From contig NZ_JABBYJ010000001.1 of assembly GCF_012932565.1 (NCBI RefSeq), positions 1,550,001 to 1,614,000 of the forward strand: DNA of 64,000 nt, written 5' to 3'. Position 1 is the first letter of the stretch. Each line of letters begins with the position of its first letter. Under the pieces are notes generated by a model. The model was not told the origin of the DNA and did no database searches. It saw only the letters and a list, made by a program, of their open reading frames with translations. The position numbers were made by a program, and so were the translations under genes. Of this stretch, positions 37,311 to 47,600 are shown piece by piece. This DNA comes from Sneathiella limimaris (lineage in GTDB: Bacteria; Pseudomonadota; Alphaproteobacteria; Sneathiellales; Sneathiellaceae).

Positions 37311-39407
37311 ATGAGTTTGACTGCAATTATGAATTCGGGTGTCACGGGTATGCTGGCTCACCAGCAGGCGCTCAATGTTACGTCGAACAACATCGCCAAC
37401 GTCCAGACCGAAGGCTATGCCCGCAAAGTCGTGGACTACAGCACAATTGTTCTTGGCGGGCAGGGCGCTGGTGTGGATATCGAAGATGTCCGCCGTGTCA
37501 CTGACGAGTTCATTCAGCGCGAACTGCGCCTTTCCACTGCGAGCACCGAACAATATGCTGCCATGTCCGATATTTATGGCAAGTTACAGGCCCTGCTTGG
37601 AGATCCGGCAGAAAACACATCCTTAACTGGCAAGGTGGATAGCATTCATACCTCTTTGTCCCAGTTGACAGTGGATCCAACGCTTTCGGTTGCCCGCTCC
37701 TCTGCGTTGACAGAAATTCAGAATTTCGCAATCGAGGCAAACCGGCTGCAGACACAGATCCAGGCCCTGCGCAAAGAAGCAGATAATCATATTGTCACAG
37801 AGATTGAGACTGTAAACCGGGCGATCCTCCGGATCCACGAGTTGAACCAGGAAATTTCCTCCGCAACAATCAGCGGCAAGCCAACCGGTGAATTGGAAGA
37901 TAAACGGGATCAGGCTCTCTCTGAGATTGCTGATATTGTGGATGTGAAAACCTATCCGCAAGGCAATAACTCCGTGGCCGTTATCACCAATGCCGGTCAG
38001 CAGCTTCTCGATTTTATACCTCGTCAGCTGGTTTACGATGCAGCTGCAACTGTGACTTCGGAAACGATTTTCGATCAGGTGACGATTAACGTTTATAACA
38101 CGACAACAGAAACAGTCGCGGCAACTGGTCTTGCCCTTGATCCGGAATTAACCGGCGGTTCCTTGCGGGGCTGGCTGGATATGCGGAATGTGGAATTGCC
38201 AGGCATGGCAAATCAGATCGGCGCGCTCGCTGGTGAAATGGCTGAACAGTTGAACGCTGTCCATAACGCCAATGTGGCGGTGCCACCTCCTGCAACATTG
38301 ACAGGCCACAATAGCGGTGTCGTCGCAACAGACGATCATGGCTTCACCGGTCAGGCAACATTCTACAGTTTTGATACCAATAACGACATCGTGGCTTCCT
38401 ATACCGTTGATTTTGATGCGGGCGGAACGACAACAATGGCCGATGTGCTGGCTGAGGTGAACGGTGCCCTTGGTGCAGGAACACTGACCCTGACAAATGG
38501 CGTTCTGGAAATGACGGCCCAGGGCGGTGCAACGGGCGTCGGTGTTCAGCAGGTGGATACAGATCCTTCCCTGCGAGGCGGCAAGGGCTTTTCCCATTTC
38601 TTCGGCCTTAATGACCTTGTGGAAGCTTCGGTTCCAACAAATTTTGATACAGGTCTGGCGGCCGGTGATGCGCACGGGTTCACTGGAACCATTGATATTG
38701 AAAACCGAGGGCCAAATGGCGAGGTTCAGAGCAGCTTCACAATTGACTTTGGCGCTATTGGCGGCACCGTCAATGATATCATTAACGAGCTGAACACAAA
38801 CCTCTCACCCGCTGCAACGGCAAGCCTGACATCAGACGGAGCCATTGTGATCTCAAATGTTACAGGCTATGAGAACTACAGCATCAATGTCAGTAATGAT
38901 ACGTCTGATCGAGGCGCTACCGGTGTCTCCTTTGCCGACATGTTCGGGGTGGGTCTTCGCTATCCTGTTGATCAGAGTTCCGGCCTGACTGTCCGCTCGG
39001 ATATTCTGGCGTCTCCCATGTCAATGGCGTTGGCCCGTGTGGATGCAACAGGAACACCAGCCTTGAACCTTTCTGATAACCGGGGTGCTCTCTCTTTTCA
39101 GGATCTGGCAAATACAGCGACCAGCTTTGATACCTGGGGTGGTCTGCCCGGCTCAAATGTGACTGTCGGTGAATATGCCGCACAGATCCTGGCCAAGTCC
39201 GGTTTGGACGCAGCCCGTGCCGACAGCCTAAGAGAGGACCGTGCTGCGCTCGCCGGGGTTTTAGAGGAAAAACTTCTGGAATCTGCCGGCGTCAATATGG
39301 ACGAGGAACTGGCCAATCTAATTGTCTATCAGAATGCCTACAATGCGGCGGCTCGTGTGATCACAACCGCCCGCGACATGTATGACATTCTGATCAACAT
39401 CGTTTAA
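37311..39407 (+). CDS. flgK: Flagellar hook-associated protein 1 FlgK
   Basis: A 698-residue protein. The N-terminal axial motif is TGMLAHQQALNVTSNNIANV with GYARKVVDYS, and the C-terminal helix has ELANLIVYQNAYNAAARVITTARDMYDIL. The large variable middle contains two related ~100-residue segments around VVATDDHGFTGQATFYSFD and AAGDAHGFTGTIDIENRG. FlgK joins hook and filament. ATG 37311 has GTGGAG six bases upstream. flgL follows after 23 bases. Confidence 0.94.
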   Translation: MSLTAIMNSGVTGMLAHQQALNVTSNNIANVQTEGYARKVVDYSTIVLGGQGAGVDIEDVRRVTDEFIQRELRLSTASTEQYAAMSDIYGKLQALLGDPAENTSLTGKVDSIHTSLSQLTVDPTLSVARSSALTEIQNFAIEANRLQTQIQALRKEADNHIVTEIETVNRAILRIHELNQEISSATISGKPTGELEDKRDQALSEIADIVDVKTYPQGNNSVAVITNAGQQLLDFIPRQLVYDAAATVTSETIFDQVTINVYNTTTETVAATGLALDPELTGGSLRGWLDMRNVELPGMANQIGALAGEMAEQLNAVHNANVAVPPPATLTGHNSGVVATDDHGFTGQATFYSFDTNNDIVASYTVDFDAGGTTTMADVLAEVNGALGAGTLTLTNGVLEMTAQGGATGVGVQQVDTDPSLRGGKGFSHFFGLNDLVEASVPTNFDTGLAAGDAHGFTGTIDIENRGPNGEVQSSFTIDFGAIGGTVNDIINELNTNLSPAATASLTSDGAIVISNVTGYENYSINVSNDTSDRGATGVSFADMFGVGLRYPVDQSSGLTVRSDILASPMSMALARVDATGTPALNLSDNRGALSFQDLANTATSFDTWGGLPGSNVTVGEYAAQILAKSGLDAARADSLREDRAALAGVLEEKLLESAGVNMDEELANLIVYQNAYNAAARVITTARDMYDILINIV

Positions 39408-39430
39408 CGCATCGTCGTAGGAGAAAGCTC

Positions 39431-40393
39431 ATGACACGCGTATCCACATTCCACCAAAGCCAGACGCTGCTCAGCTACATGCAGGGTGCCCAGGCGCGGG
39501 TTGACAAAGCCCAGTTTCATGTGACCACAGGTCACGTGGCGGAATTCTACAAGGATATCTATCAGGATACCTCGACATTGACAGGGTCGAAATCACTACT
39601 GTCGCGCCTTGAACAGCATAAAGAGAATAACGGCGTCGTGTTGTCAGAGTTGGCAGCCTATGATCAGGCGCTTGGCGGGATGGAAAGTGCTGCAACTGAC
39701 CTGAAAGAGGCCGTTATGGGCGCGATCAATGCGTCCTCCGCCCTTGGTCTGGAAGCCACCATCGAGGGTGTATTTGATGCAGTTGTCGGGTTTATGAACA
39801 GTCAGAATACGGAAGGCTACTTGTTCGCAGGGAGTAAGAAAGATACGTCTCCCATCAACATTTCCGATATGAACGATCTGCTGACAGCGCTCGAGCCTCC
39901 AACCGATGTTTTTGACAACAATACATTGAAACGCACCGTTCGCGTGGATGAAAACCGGACCCTGGAAATCGGCTTGGTGGCGGATGAGGTCGGGCTCGAC
40001 ATCATGACGGCGGTTCAGCGTCTTGTCATGTGGCAGAACGGAACTCTTCCAACAACTGCGCCCGTTCCAACCGGGCCAGCAGGACCTGTAACCACACCGC
40101 TTCGCGATGAGGATCAGGCTTTCCTGACGGGCGAGATCGCCAATTTGGAGAATCTGGTGCGGGATCTGGGTGAGCTCCGCGGTGAAAACGGTCTCAACCA
40201 GAAAGTGATGGAACAGACCGTTGAGGCGATCGATGTGCAGATCACACAAACCAAAATCTTCATCAGCAATATTGAGGATGTGGATGCCGCCGAAGCGATC
40301 ACGAAGTTGAACGAGGCGAACTTTGCGCTTGAGGCGTCTTATAACGTCCTCTCCCAGCTCAATCGGACAACGCTTCTGAATTATCTCAGCTAG
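39431..40393 (+). CDS. flgL: Flagellar hook-associated protein 3 FlgL
   Basis: A 320-residue flagellin-like protein with an N-terminal coiled helix (VDKAQFHVTTGHVAEFYKDI), an LSRLEQHKENN-like central helix, GYLFAGSKKDTSPI in the family position and a C-terminal helix NEANFALEASYNVLSQLNRTTLLNYLS. It is the junction protein between FlgK and the filament. It is translated from the flgK transcript and followed by a strong terminator. Confidence 0.9.
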   Translation: MTRVSTFHQSQTLLSYMQGAQARVDKAQFHVTTGHVAEFYKDIYQDTSTLTGSKSLLSRLEQHKENNGVVLSELAAYDQALGGMESAATDLKEAVMGAINASSALGLEATIEGVFDAVVGFMNSQNTEGYLFAGSKKDTSPINISDMNDLLTALEPPTDVFDNNTLKRTVRVDENRTLEIGLVADEVGLDIMTAVQRLVMWQNGTLPTTAPVPTGPAGPVTTPLRDEDQAFLTGEIANLENLVRDLGELRGENGLNQKVMEQTVEAIDVQITQTKIFISNIEDVDAAEAITKLNEANFALEASYNVLSQLNRTTLLNYLS

Positions 40394-40423
40394 TACGCCT
40401 TAAAAAAGGAACATCTCCAGAGA

Positions 40424-40458
40424 AAGGCATCTCGTCCCAAGGGACGGATGCCTTTTTT
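40424..40458 (+). terminator. Terminator after flgL
   Basis: Long stem AAGGCATC(T)CGTCCC / GGGACG-GATGCCTT followed by a run of T. It ends the flgK-flgL transcript 31 bases past the stop. Confidence 0.85.
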
Positions 40459-40519
40459 GCATGGCTATAGTGTGACGGTTATACTTGCATCCGCTAAAAA
40501 CCAGCCTATATTGCGCGCC

Positions 40520-41650
40520 ATGAATTCATTAGGTTTTGATACAGCACCGGAAGATACCCGCGTTGTCGTCGCCATGTCAGGCGGCGTGGACAGCTCGGTT
40601 ACGGCTGCGCTTTTGAAAGATCAGGGCTATGACGTGGTCGGGATCACGCTGCAGCTTTATGATCATGGCGTTGCGGTTCAGAAAAAAGGCGCCTGTTGTG
40701 CCGGGCAGGATATTCACGATGCCCGCCGGGTCGCTGATGCCATTGGCATTCCCCATTATGTGCTGGATTATGAAAGCCGCTTTCAAGACAGTGTGATGGA
40801 AGAATTTGCCGACAGTTATCTGCGCGGCGAAACCCCTGTCCCGTGCGTGCGCTGTAATCAAACCGTGAAATTCCGCGATTTGCTGGAAACCTCTCAGGAT
40901 CTAGGCGCCGTTGCCCTGGCGACCGGGCATTATATCCGCCGCGAAGGCGGCCTTAGCGGCGCTCGTCTATATCGCGGTGCAAATGCCATCAAGGATCAGA
41001 GCTATTTCCTTTTTGCGACGACGCAGGAGCAGGCGGATTATCTGCGGTTTCCTCTTGGCGGTCTAACCAAGGAAGAAACCCGGGCGCTGGCAGAAAAATA
41101 CAATCTCGCCGTTGCGGCCAAGCCTGAAAGTCAGGATATCTGCTTCGTTCCCAATGGCAATTATGCCAGCGTGATTGAGCGTATTCGCCCAGGCGCCGGT
41201 CGGGAAGGGGACATTGTCGATCTTTCCGGTAAGGTTCTGGGAAGTCACAATGGCATCATCAACTACACCATTGGGCAGCGCCGTGGCCTTGGCATTGCGG
41301 TTGGCGATCCGCTGTATGTGGTGCGGCTGGACCCGGAAGGAAACCGGGTCGTGGTCGGACCGCGCGAAGCCCTGCTGGTCTCCAAGCTCAGCCTTCGGGA
41401 AATGAACTGGATTGGTGATGAGCCGCTGTCTGATCAGGGCACAGAGGTCATGATCAAGGTGCGCTCTACGCAGGATCCGTTCCCGGCAACCGTTTATGGT
41501 GCGGCCAATGGCTGGGCCGAGGTTCACCTGACAGAGCCCGAAGCCGGTGTTTCTGCTGGGCAGGCCTGTGTCATGTATGACGGGGATCGCCTTTTGGGCG
41601 GTGGCTGGATCGCTGGAACAGAAGCACCGCTTACCCTCGAGGTTGCTTAA
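40520..41650 (+). CDS. mnmA: tRNA-specific 2-thiouridylase MnmA
   Basis: A 376-residue enzyme. The PP-loop ATP pyrophosphatase motif is [16 protein letters not shown], the catalytic Cys pair lies in [10 protein letters not shown] and [12 protein letters not shown], and the C-terminal barrel has [12 protein letters not shown]. It thiolates U34 of Lys, Glu and Gln tRNAs using sulfur from the Tus/IscS relay. ATG 40520 is chosen because homology begins about 15 residues later. A longer frame to 40448 runs back into the flgL terminator. It sits directly before a tRNA gene. Confidence 0.95.
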   Translation: MNSLGFDTAPEDTRVVVAMSGGVDSSVTAALLKDQGYDVVGITLQLYDHGVAVQKKGACCAGQDIHDARRVADAIGIPHYVLDYESRFQDSVMEEFADSYLRGETPVPCVRCNQTVKFRDLLETSQDLGAVALATGHYIRREGGLSGARLYRGANAIKDQSYFLFATTQEQADYLRFPLGGLTKEETRALAEKYNLAVAAKPESQDICFVPNGNYASVIERIRPGAGREGDIVDLSGKVLGSHNGIINYTIGQRRGLGIAVGDPLYVVRLDPEGNRVVVGPREALLVSKLSLREMNWIGDEPLSDQGTEVMIKVRSTQDPFPATVYGAANGWAEVHLTEPEAGVSAGQACVMYDGDRLLGGGWIAGTEAPLTLEVA

Positions 41651-41752
41651 CGACTTGCCGCCGATGACCTCTTTTCAGGTCTTCAAGATCCGCAACATCC
41701 GGGCCGTTCACGCCTGCGCTAATCCTGCAGCTAATTTTGTTGATTTCTTCGC

Positions 41753-41781
41753 TTGACAGCCTCAGCAAAAGACCCTAAAAA
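41753..41781 (+). promoter_or_regulatory. Predicted promoter of tRNA-Met
   Basis: A perfect -35 box TTGACA, a 17-base spacer and TAAAAA as -10, about 40 bases before the tRNA. Confidence 0.6.
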
Positions 41782-41821
41782 CCGGGCTCCAGACGGCCTG
41801 ATCCACGGCCGTTCTTCGTGT

Positions 41822-41898
41822 GGCGGAGTAGCTCAGCTGGTTAGAGCAGCGGAATCATAATCCGCGTGTCGGGGGTTCAAGTCCCTCCTCCGCTACCA
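41822..41898 (+). tRNA. tRNA-Met (anticodon CAT), elongator type
   Basis: A 77-base tRNA with encoded CCA. The acceptor GGCGGAG pairs with CTCCGCT (G1-U72 wobble), the anticodon loop contains CAT at about 41855-41857, and the T loop is TTCAAGT. The paired 1-72 position excludes an initiator tRNA. A lysidine-modified tRNA-Ile is possible but the sequence looks like elongator Met. The 3' half from 41850 is repeated at 52372, marking it as the attachment site of the adjacent element. Confidence 0.95.
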
Positions 41899-41899
41899 A
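41850..41899 (+). repeat. attL: 50-bp direct repeat within tRNA-Met
   Basis: The stretch from the base before the anticodon stem through CCA plus one base (41850-41899) is identical to 52372-52421. The tRNA stays intact at this end, as expected when an element integrates into a tRNA 3' half and brings its own copy of it. Confidence 0.9.
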
Positions 41900-41921
41900 A
41901 ATTCCTTTAAGTAAGAATACT

Positions 41922-43276
41922 TTTGGTTTTGGTTATACTTTTCCAGAGTGCTATAACAAATCCAAATGGGGGTCTTGGTAATGCCAGTTGCGGTTGGCTC
42001 AACTTTTCCAGAGTGCTATAACCTTTTGCGTTGAGGCAAAAGCCGCGCCGAGGTTTCGGTTGGCTCAACTTTTCCAGAGTGCTATAACTACTAGCAAGGT
42101 GTATTGAGGGAGGCCCCAGTTGCGGTTGGCTCAACTTTTCCAGAGTGCTATAACGAGGGCGACAAAGGCGTCGGAAATCACCGCGTTGCGGTTGGCTCAA
42201 CTTTTCCAGAGTGCTATAACAACCGGTGGGCGGCCACCCTTGGCAAATTGGTTGCGGTTGGCTCAACTTTTCCAGAGTGCTATAACTCACTTCGCTTTAT
42301 GGCGGAGCGGTTTCAAGTTGCGGTTGGCTCAACTTATCCAGAGTGCTATAACGTCTTCCGTTCGGTGCCTTCAGCTCAATGAGTTGCGGTTGGCTCAACT
42401 TTTCCAGAGTGCTATAACTTGCACTATTCACTAGACCCTGACCAACTGGTTGCGGTTGGCTCAACTTTTCCAGAGTGCTATAACTGCCGCTTCCAGAACC
42501 ATTAGCTTGTCTTCGTTGCGGTTGGCTCAACTTTTCCAGAGTGCTATAACGGCAAGCTGGTAAAGGTTCGGACCTTATATGTTGCGGTTGGCTCAACTTT
42601 TCCAGAGTGCTATAACTCCAGCCAGTCAGCACCACACTATATATTAGTTGCGGTTGGCTCAACTTTTCCAGAGTGCTATAACGATCGAGGAGCACAAGAA
42701 ACAAGCGCGGATGTTGCGGTTGGCTCAACTTTTCCAGAGTGCTATAACCTGACAGGTAATTACCATTCAGGGTATTGAGTTGCGGTTGGCTCAACTTTTC
42801 CAGAGTGCTATAACCGCTTCGTCTTGTACCCATAAACCAACCGTGTTGCGGTTGGCTCAACTTTTCCAGAGTGCTATAACTATTGAAGCTTGGGAGCTTG
42901 GTTTCCATCTGTTGCGGTTGGCTCAACTTTTCCAGAGTGCTATAACTCAAATTTATCTGTTAATTCAACTTTCATAGTTGCGGTTGGCTCAACTTTTCCA
43001 GAGTGCTATAACTCGGGGAGCCGGTCGGATCATCCTGGGTTAGTTGCGGTTGGCTCAACTTTTCCAGAGTGCTATAACTATTGAAGCTTGGGAGCTTGGT
43101 TTCCATCTGTTGCGGTTGGCTCAACTTTTCCAGAGTGCTATAACAAGTCTGCCCATGCATCCCCCGAAGCCACTGTTGCGGTTGGCTCAACTTTTCCAGA
43201 GTGCTATAACGGGGTCGCAATTGACTATGTTGCAGGATATGTTGCGGTTGGCTCAACTTTTCCAGAGTGCTATAAC
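41922..43276 (+). CRISPR. Type II-C CRISPR array, 21 repeats and 20 spacers
   Basis: The 36-base repeat starts GTTGCGGTTGGCTCAAC and ends CAGAGTGCTATAAC. Copies begin at 41922 (degenerate 5' half), 41987, 42053 (GTTT variant), then every 66 bases from 42119 to 43241 (one T-to-A variant at 42317). Spacers are 30 bases, the first 29. Spacers at 42881-42910 and 43079-43108 are identical. Orientation on the plus strand follows from the tracrRNA anti-repeat. The degenerate repeat sits at the tRNA side, so the youngest spacers are probably at the cas2 side. Each repeat carries a promoter-like TTGGCT-17-TATAAC. Confidence 0.97.
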
Positions 43277-43349
43277 TGATCGCAATATAAGGTATTGAAA
43301 TAACGAGATTTATTGGGTTTTGAAATGACAAAAAACATATCGTTATTTT
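43277..43349. other. Probable leader between CRISPR array and cas2
   Basis: A 73-base AT-rich stretch (AATATAAGG, AAATAACGAGATTTATTGGG) between the last perfect repeat and the end of cas2. Because the degenerate repeat is at the other end, this side is where new spacers are expected to enter, as in other II-C loci. Confidence 0.4.
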
Positions 43350-43697
43350 TTAAAATAGAATGAACTGTTCCGGGTTTTTAAGGGATAATCTGCGCTGATT
43401 CCCTCTAAAACACACGATGTTCTCATATTGTTTGTCCGTAAATTGTAAGATGTCTACTTTTCCCATTGGTGGCATGGCGCGTTCGATTTTTCGAATAATT
43501 GCCTGCACGGCATCTTTGCCAGAGGTGTGTCGCACATATACAGAATATTGAGCCATCTCAAAGGCGTTATCAAGCAGGAAGTTGCGGAATTTGGTATAGT
43601 GATACCGTTCTTTCTTCGTTGCGGTCGGCAGATCGAATAACACCATCACCCACATGAATTTATATCCGCTCAGTTCTGTGTATCTCTGACGTGCCAT
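43350..43697 (-). CDS. cas2: CRISPR-associated endonuclease Cas2 (type II)
   Basis: A 115-residue Cas2. The ferredoxin-like first strand ends in the conserved Asp (VMVLFDLPTATKKERYHYTK), followed by FLLDNAFEMAQYSVYVRH and a C-terminal strand VDILQFTDKQYENIVCF, typical of subtype II-C Cas2. It forms the Cas1-Cas2 spacer integrase. Its start shares one base with the cas1 stop. An internal Met (MWVMVLFD) could be an alternative start. Confidence 0.95.
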   Translation of the reverse strand: MARQRYTELSGYKFMWVMVLFDLPTATKKERYHYTKFRNFLLDNAFEMAQYSVYVRHTSGKDAVQAIIRKIERAMPPMGKVDILQFTDKQYENIVCFRGNQRRLSLKNPEQFILF

Positions 43698-44617
43698 TAT
43701 ATTGGCTGGCCAAGTGTTAAGGGAATTGGTGGGGCTGGTAATTCCAGCTTCTTTCGATTGCCGAGAAAAACCTGGGCGAGGGACTGGGCCATTCGGTCCA
43801 TGCAGACTTGCATCGGGCTCGCCCCTTCAGCAGCTTGCATATCTATCGTCAGCACCGCTGCGAGTGCCGCTTTATGTTGAGGCGTCAGGGAAAACTCCTG
43901 TCCCTCAATTTGCTCGGAAATTCGTTTGACTCGATCATCAACCCAAGGACGATATGGCTCCATTAGATCATCTGCGAGGCGCAGGGCATCTCCCTTGCTT
44001 TGATGGTGAATTGAGAGGGAAGGGTGAAGGCCTGCCGCCAGCAGGGACCGGGCTGTCGCTGCCCTTAAAATGGTGTACCCATAATTCAGGGCGGTATTGA
44101 TTGCTCCTTGGTGGCTGCTTCGTATAAAATCTTCTCCCATTAGCCGCTTCCAGTATTTTCGGGCTGCCTGCGCTTCCAGATTATCTATATCTCCTGATTT
44201 GACGCGACCAGCCATAGAGGCAATGTCTTCGAATTCTTGGTTGTATAATCTTAGGACTTCGGCCTGATTTTCAATTTTACTCTTGACCAACTGTGCCCAT
44301 AACCGCTTTTGCATCGGTTTGTTTGCAACGGCTTGGGCCTGCATGGTCAGGCCTTGTGTGAAATGACCGCTGACAGGCCAGATCACCGAAGCAGGTGACT
44401 GGTTGGTGTTGCAGATGACAATTGGTACATTGACGTCTGCCAGTCGGGCGCAGATATTGGCTGAAAAAGACGCGCCATGTCCGCGAATGATCAAGGCAGA
44501 CATATCTTCAATGGCAACCTTTCCAACACATTCCCTGCCCATTGCAACTGACAGAAACCCCCGGTCGACAGACAGGTGTGCCCCGTCCGAGGATATTTCG
44601 ACGACACGGTTTTTCAT
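43697..44617 (-). CDS. cas1: CRISPR-associated integrase Cas1 (type II)
   Basis: A 306-residue Cas1 with an N-terminal beta domain (VEISSDGAHLSVDRGFLSV) and a C-terminal helical catalytic domain. Conserved features are ARKYWKRLMGEDF, AINTALNYGYTILRA, GLHPSLSIHHQSKGDALRLADDLMEPYRPWVD with the metal-binding His and Asp. It catalyses spacer integration. Cas1 is intact in length. No csn2 or cas4 lies nearby, which assigns the locus to II-C. Confidence 0.96.
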   Translation of the reverse strand: MKNRVVEISSDGAHLSVDRGFLSVAMGRECVGKVAIEDMSALIIRGHGASFSANICARLADVNVPIVICNTNQSPASVIWPVSGHFTQGLTMQAQAVANKPMQKRLWAQLVKSKIENQAEVLRLYNQEFEDIASMAGRVKSGDIDNLEAQAARKYWKRLMGEDFIRSSHQGAINTALNYGYTILRAATARSLLAAGLHPSLSIHHQSKGDALRLADDLMEPYRPWVDDRVKRISEQIEGQEFSLTPQHKAALAAVLTIDMQAAEGASPMQVCMDRMAQSLAQVFLGNRKKLELPAPPIPLTLGQPI

Positions 44618-44671
44618 CTTTTCCCCTCACTTGTGTAGGAAAAGATATATTAGATTGAGTTAAATTTTTAT

Positions 44672-47600
44672 TTATTCTCTAATTTGATGTGATTTGGAAA
44701 CTCCTGATGGACTAACGGTTAAGAGCACTGCGTTGGCATTTTGTAAAGAGCTAGGGGACTTGAATATGAACTTTAACTCATCATCCTTGTCCCGCACGCG
44801 TGCATCTACATTTGCTTCCATATGCTCTGCTAAAGCAAGAGTACCATCAGTAAATTTCACAACCTGGACAATGATGTCTCGGTTTTCATGATGGATTTTC
44901 AGGTAGTCATTTTTGCGAAGTCGCATCAGCAGCTTCTGACCTTGCTGTCCAACCGGCTTTTGCCACCAGTTTTCATCTTTTCTGGCCAGTTGATAGGCCT
45001 GGAAGGTTGAGATGACTTCGCCCGTCCATTTTCCGGTATTTGTCTTCCAGATGTCGTAGCAGTAATTGCCATCCCCCTTATAAGATTTGTATTCCTTGCC
45101 CTTTGTATCTTTCATTGGAATGACGCGCAGCTTTTCTTCGATACGGATTTTGTATACCGGCGGGCTCATGGCATTCCCTGCTGCGAGGAGGGCTTCCTTG
45201 AAGCTGTTTCCAGTCAATCCGGCCGTTTCGGACATCAGATGTTCGCGAATGTCGGGGTCACGAATTTTCTCCAGATCCTCCTGCTTCTTAAAGCTGTCGC
45301 TATCCAATGGTTTGCGGGTGACAACTGTGCGAACGCCTTTCTTATCTGGCTGTCCTTCTTCGCCTTTTGGAATGCCATAGGCGGTGTCGTTATGCATGGC
45401 GGCCTGAATGCCATGGTCCGGCTGATGGCTGACGATTATGTCGCGAACTGACTGTTCCACATCCTCGCGAAACCCCTCCCAAGGCTCTGCAATACCTGCC
45501 ATTAGCTTTTCACTGAAATTGTCTTCATTCTTTTTGGCCTGTGTTGCGATATGCTGAACCAGTCTCTGATCCGTACATCCGGCCACAATCGCATCAATCG
45601 CATGATGGCGGTGATCGTTGCGGTTCTTTCTCTGGGCCTCTGCCTCCGGCTCGTTATGTCCTCTCAAAACCGCGTTTAATCCCCACTCATGTCGTAGATC
45701 GGCCGTCAGACGGCCTGGAATGACGCGGACACGGTTTTTGGCCCCTTTGTACCCCTGACCCCCGTACAGGGCTTCTAGGTAGGATTTGGTGAGCCTGGAG
45801 ATATATTGTGTGTCTGTCAGTTGCCGGGCAAGAAAGCCCCCTTCAAATTCCGTGTATCGCTTTAATGCGTCCGGGCTAAATCGCCAGCGTTTGTTATAGG
45901 GGAGTTCTGTCGCCCGATCCGCTATTGCTTGCCAGTCATATCCGTTGGGAGAGTGGCCGAAAGCGTCATAGGGTGCTTTCTTGCCCTTGTCCCGGTTGGC
46001 TTTTCGCGTAGCAAGTGTCTTGTTCCCATAACTATCATCAAAAGTGATGGAAAACGGAAGAATATGCTCTACCTCGACCCGATCAGAGAACAAATTCGTT
46101 AAGCTGATGGGCTCTCCTGAGAAGGGACAGCATTTGTCAAGGGCCTTCAGGTCTTCATAAAGGCGCAATCGCATGCGGTTCTCGTAGCTGTCTTGTACCC
46201 CAAGTTCATCTAGGATTTCTCTTCGTTTATTATTCGCGTCCTGATTTTCCCTTTGCAGCTTTTCCAGCTCGCTTTTGCGTTTTGCAGATAGAGGAAGATC
46301 CCGCGCCAATTCAACCACGATTTCCTCTGGCGTGCCAAAGCGTCTCATCAGGTCATTGACCACCGCTCTGATTTGATTGAGAGCGACATGAACAGTTGGA
46401 TTTGCAACTTTTCCATAGCGTTTTTCGTCAGGATCATTTGGATCTCCTGAGCCAAAGGCAACTGATCTCTCAAGAATGTAACCGTAATAGGGAAGCCCAT
46501 CGTCAAAGATCTCGCCGGTTGCAAATTGGCTGTGGCTGCCGAGCCCGGCGCGTTCTACCGCCTCAGAATAGACGATCACGTCATTCTCAAGTGCAGGGAC
46601 TATTTTTTCGAGAGCTTTCAGGCTAAGTCTTCCATGGCCATCGGGTAGGGGACAGTTGGATACTTGATAGGCTTGTTCCGGACTGAGTTCCCAAGTGTTA
46701 CAAAGCCATTTGATCAGGGCTTCCTCATTCTCTTCGTGAAGAAGTTGGTAAACGATCTGGTGTTGCTGATCAGCGGTTAGTTCCAGCCATGCTAGTCCCC
46801 AACGGTCCGGTTGCATAAGTTTGGCAGCTGTTTCGTCTCCCTGGAGCTCTTGACGCTTATCAGACTCCAAATTGAATAAGACATCAGCTTCTAAACCAAG
46901 CAGCTTCTTTAGCTGCTTAAATGTGACTTTCCCAGTCTTACTTGTTGGAGTAATCAGTCGATTAACAACCTTGTTGCGCTGCTCGATGGAAAGAGCGTAT
47001 TCAGCTTTTCCCGCATCTGAAACTCTCAATGCGTTTACTTCCTGAAGGATCCGTGCCCGTTGATACACAGGATAGGCCTTGGCGGCTCGTTCTTCTTCCG
47101 GTAGGAGGGTGCATCGTCCTACTGGTTGGGCTTTGAGCGGGTGTTGCCATTCTATTGTGTCTGCCAGTCGGGCGTAGGCTTCATCTGTTAGGACTTCTGG
47201 ATGGTATTTCTTTTGAGCTTCCCAGATGAGATGAAACTCTTCCATGATCAGTGCGCGAGTTGGGTAATAATCATACTGCCATTTTGATCCGGATCCGGAT
47301 TTTCTGACACGGGCGAGGGGTTGTGGTTTACGCTCACCCTTTGGCGCCGTTTTGTTGAAGCAAGCAGCTTCGTATCGGGAGTGCCCAAACAGCTCGCCCA
47401 ATGTGCGGGCATCATTCTCCTCCAATGCAACAGATGTTCGCTGTGTTGCCTCAAAGACCTTGCCGCTTTCTGAATCCGCACGGTCTGTTTTTCGGTTAGA
47501 CTTGAAACCTCTCCGTTGGTGGAGGTGGAAAATCGCGCGCCCCAACTGGAATAGGCTGATTTCTTCGTTGAGGGCTCGGTAGCGCAGAATCCATGGATCA

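Noticed and set aside
41822-41898. Initiator tRNA-fMet
   Set aside because: The 1-72 position can pair (G-U) and the anticodon stem lacks the three G-C pairs of an initiator.
41907-43331. Long open frames across the CRISPR array on both strands, repeating YSTLEKLSQPQ or RLAQLFQSAIT
   Set aside because: They are translations of the 36-base repeats. The 66-base period is a multiple of three, so all copies stay in frame. They are not genes.
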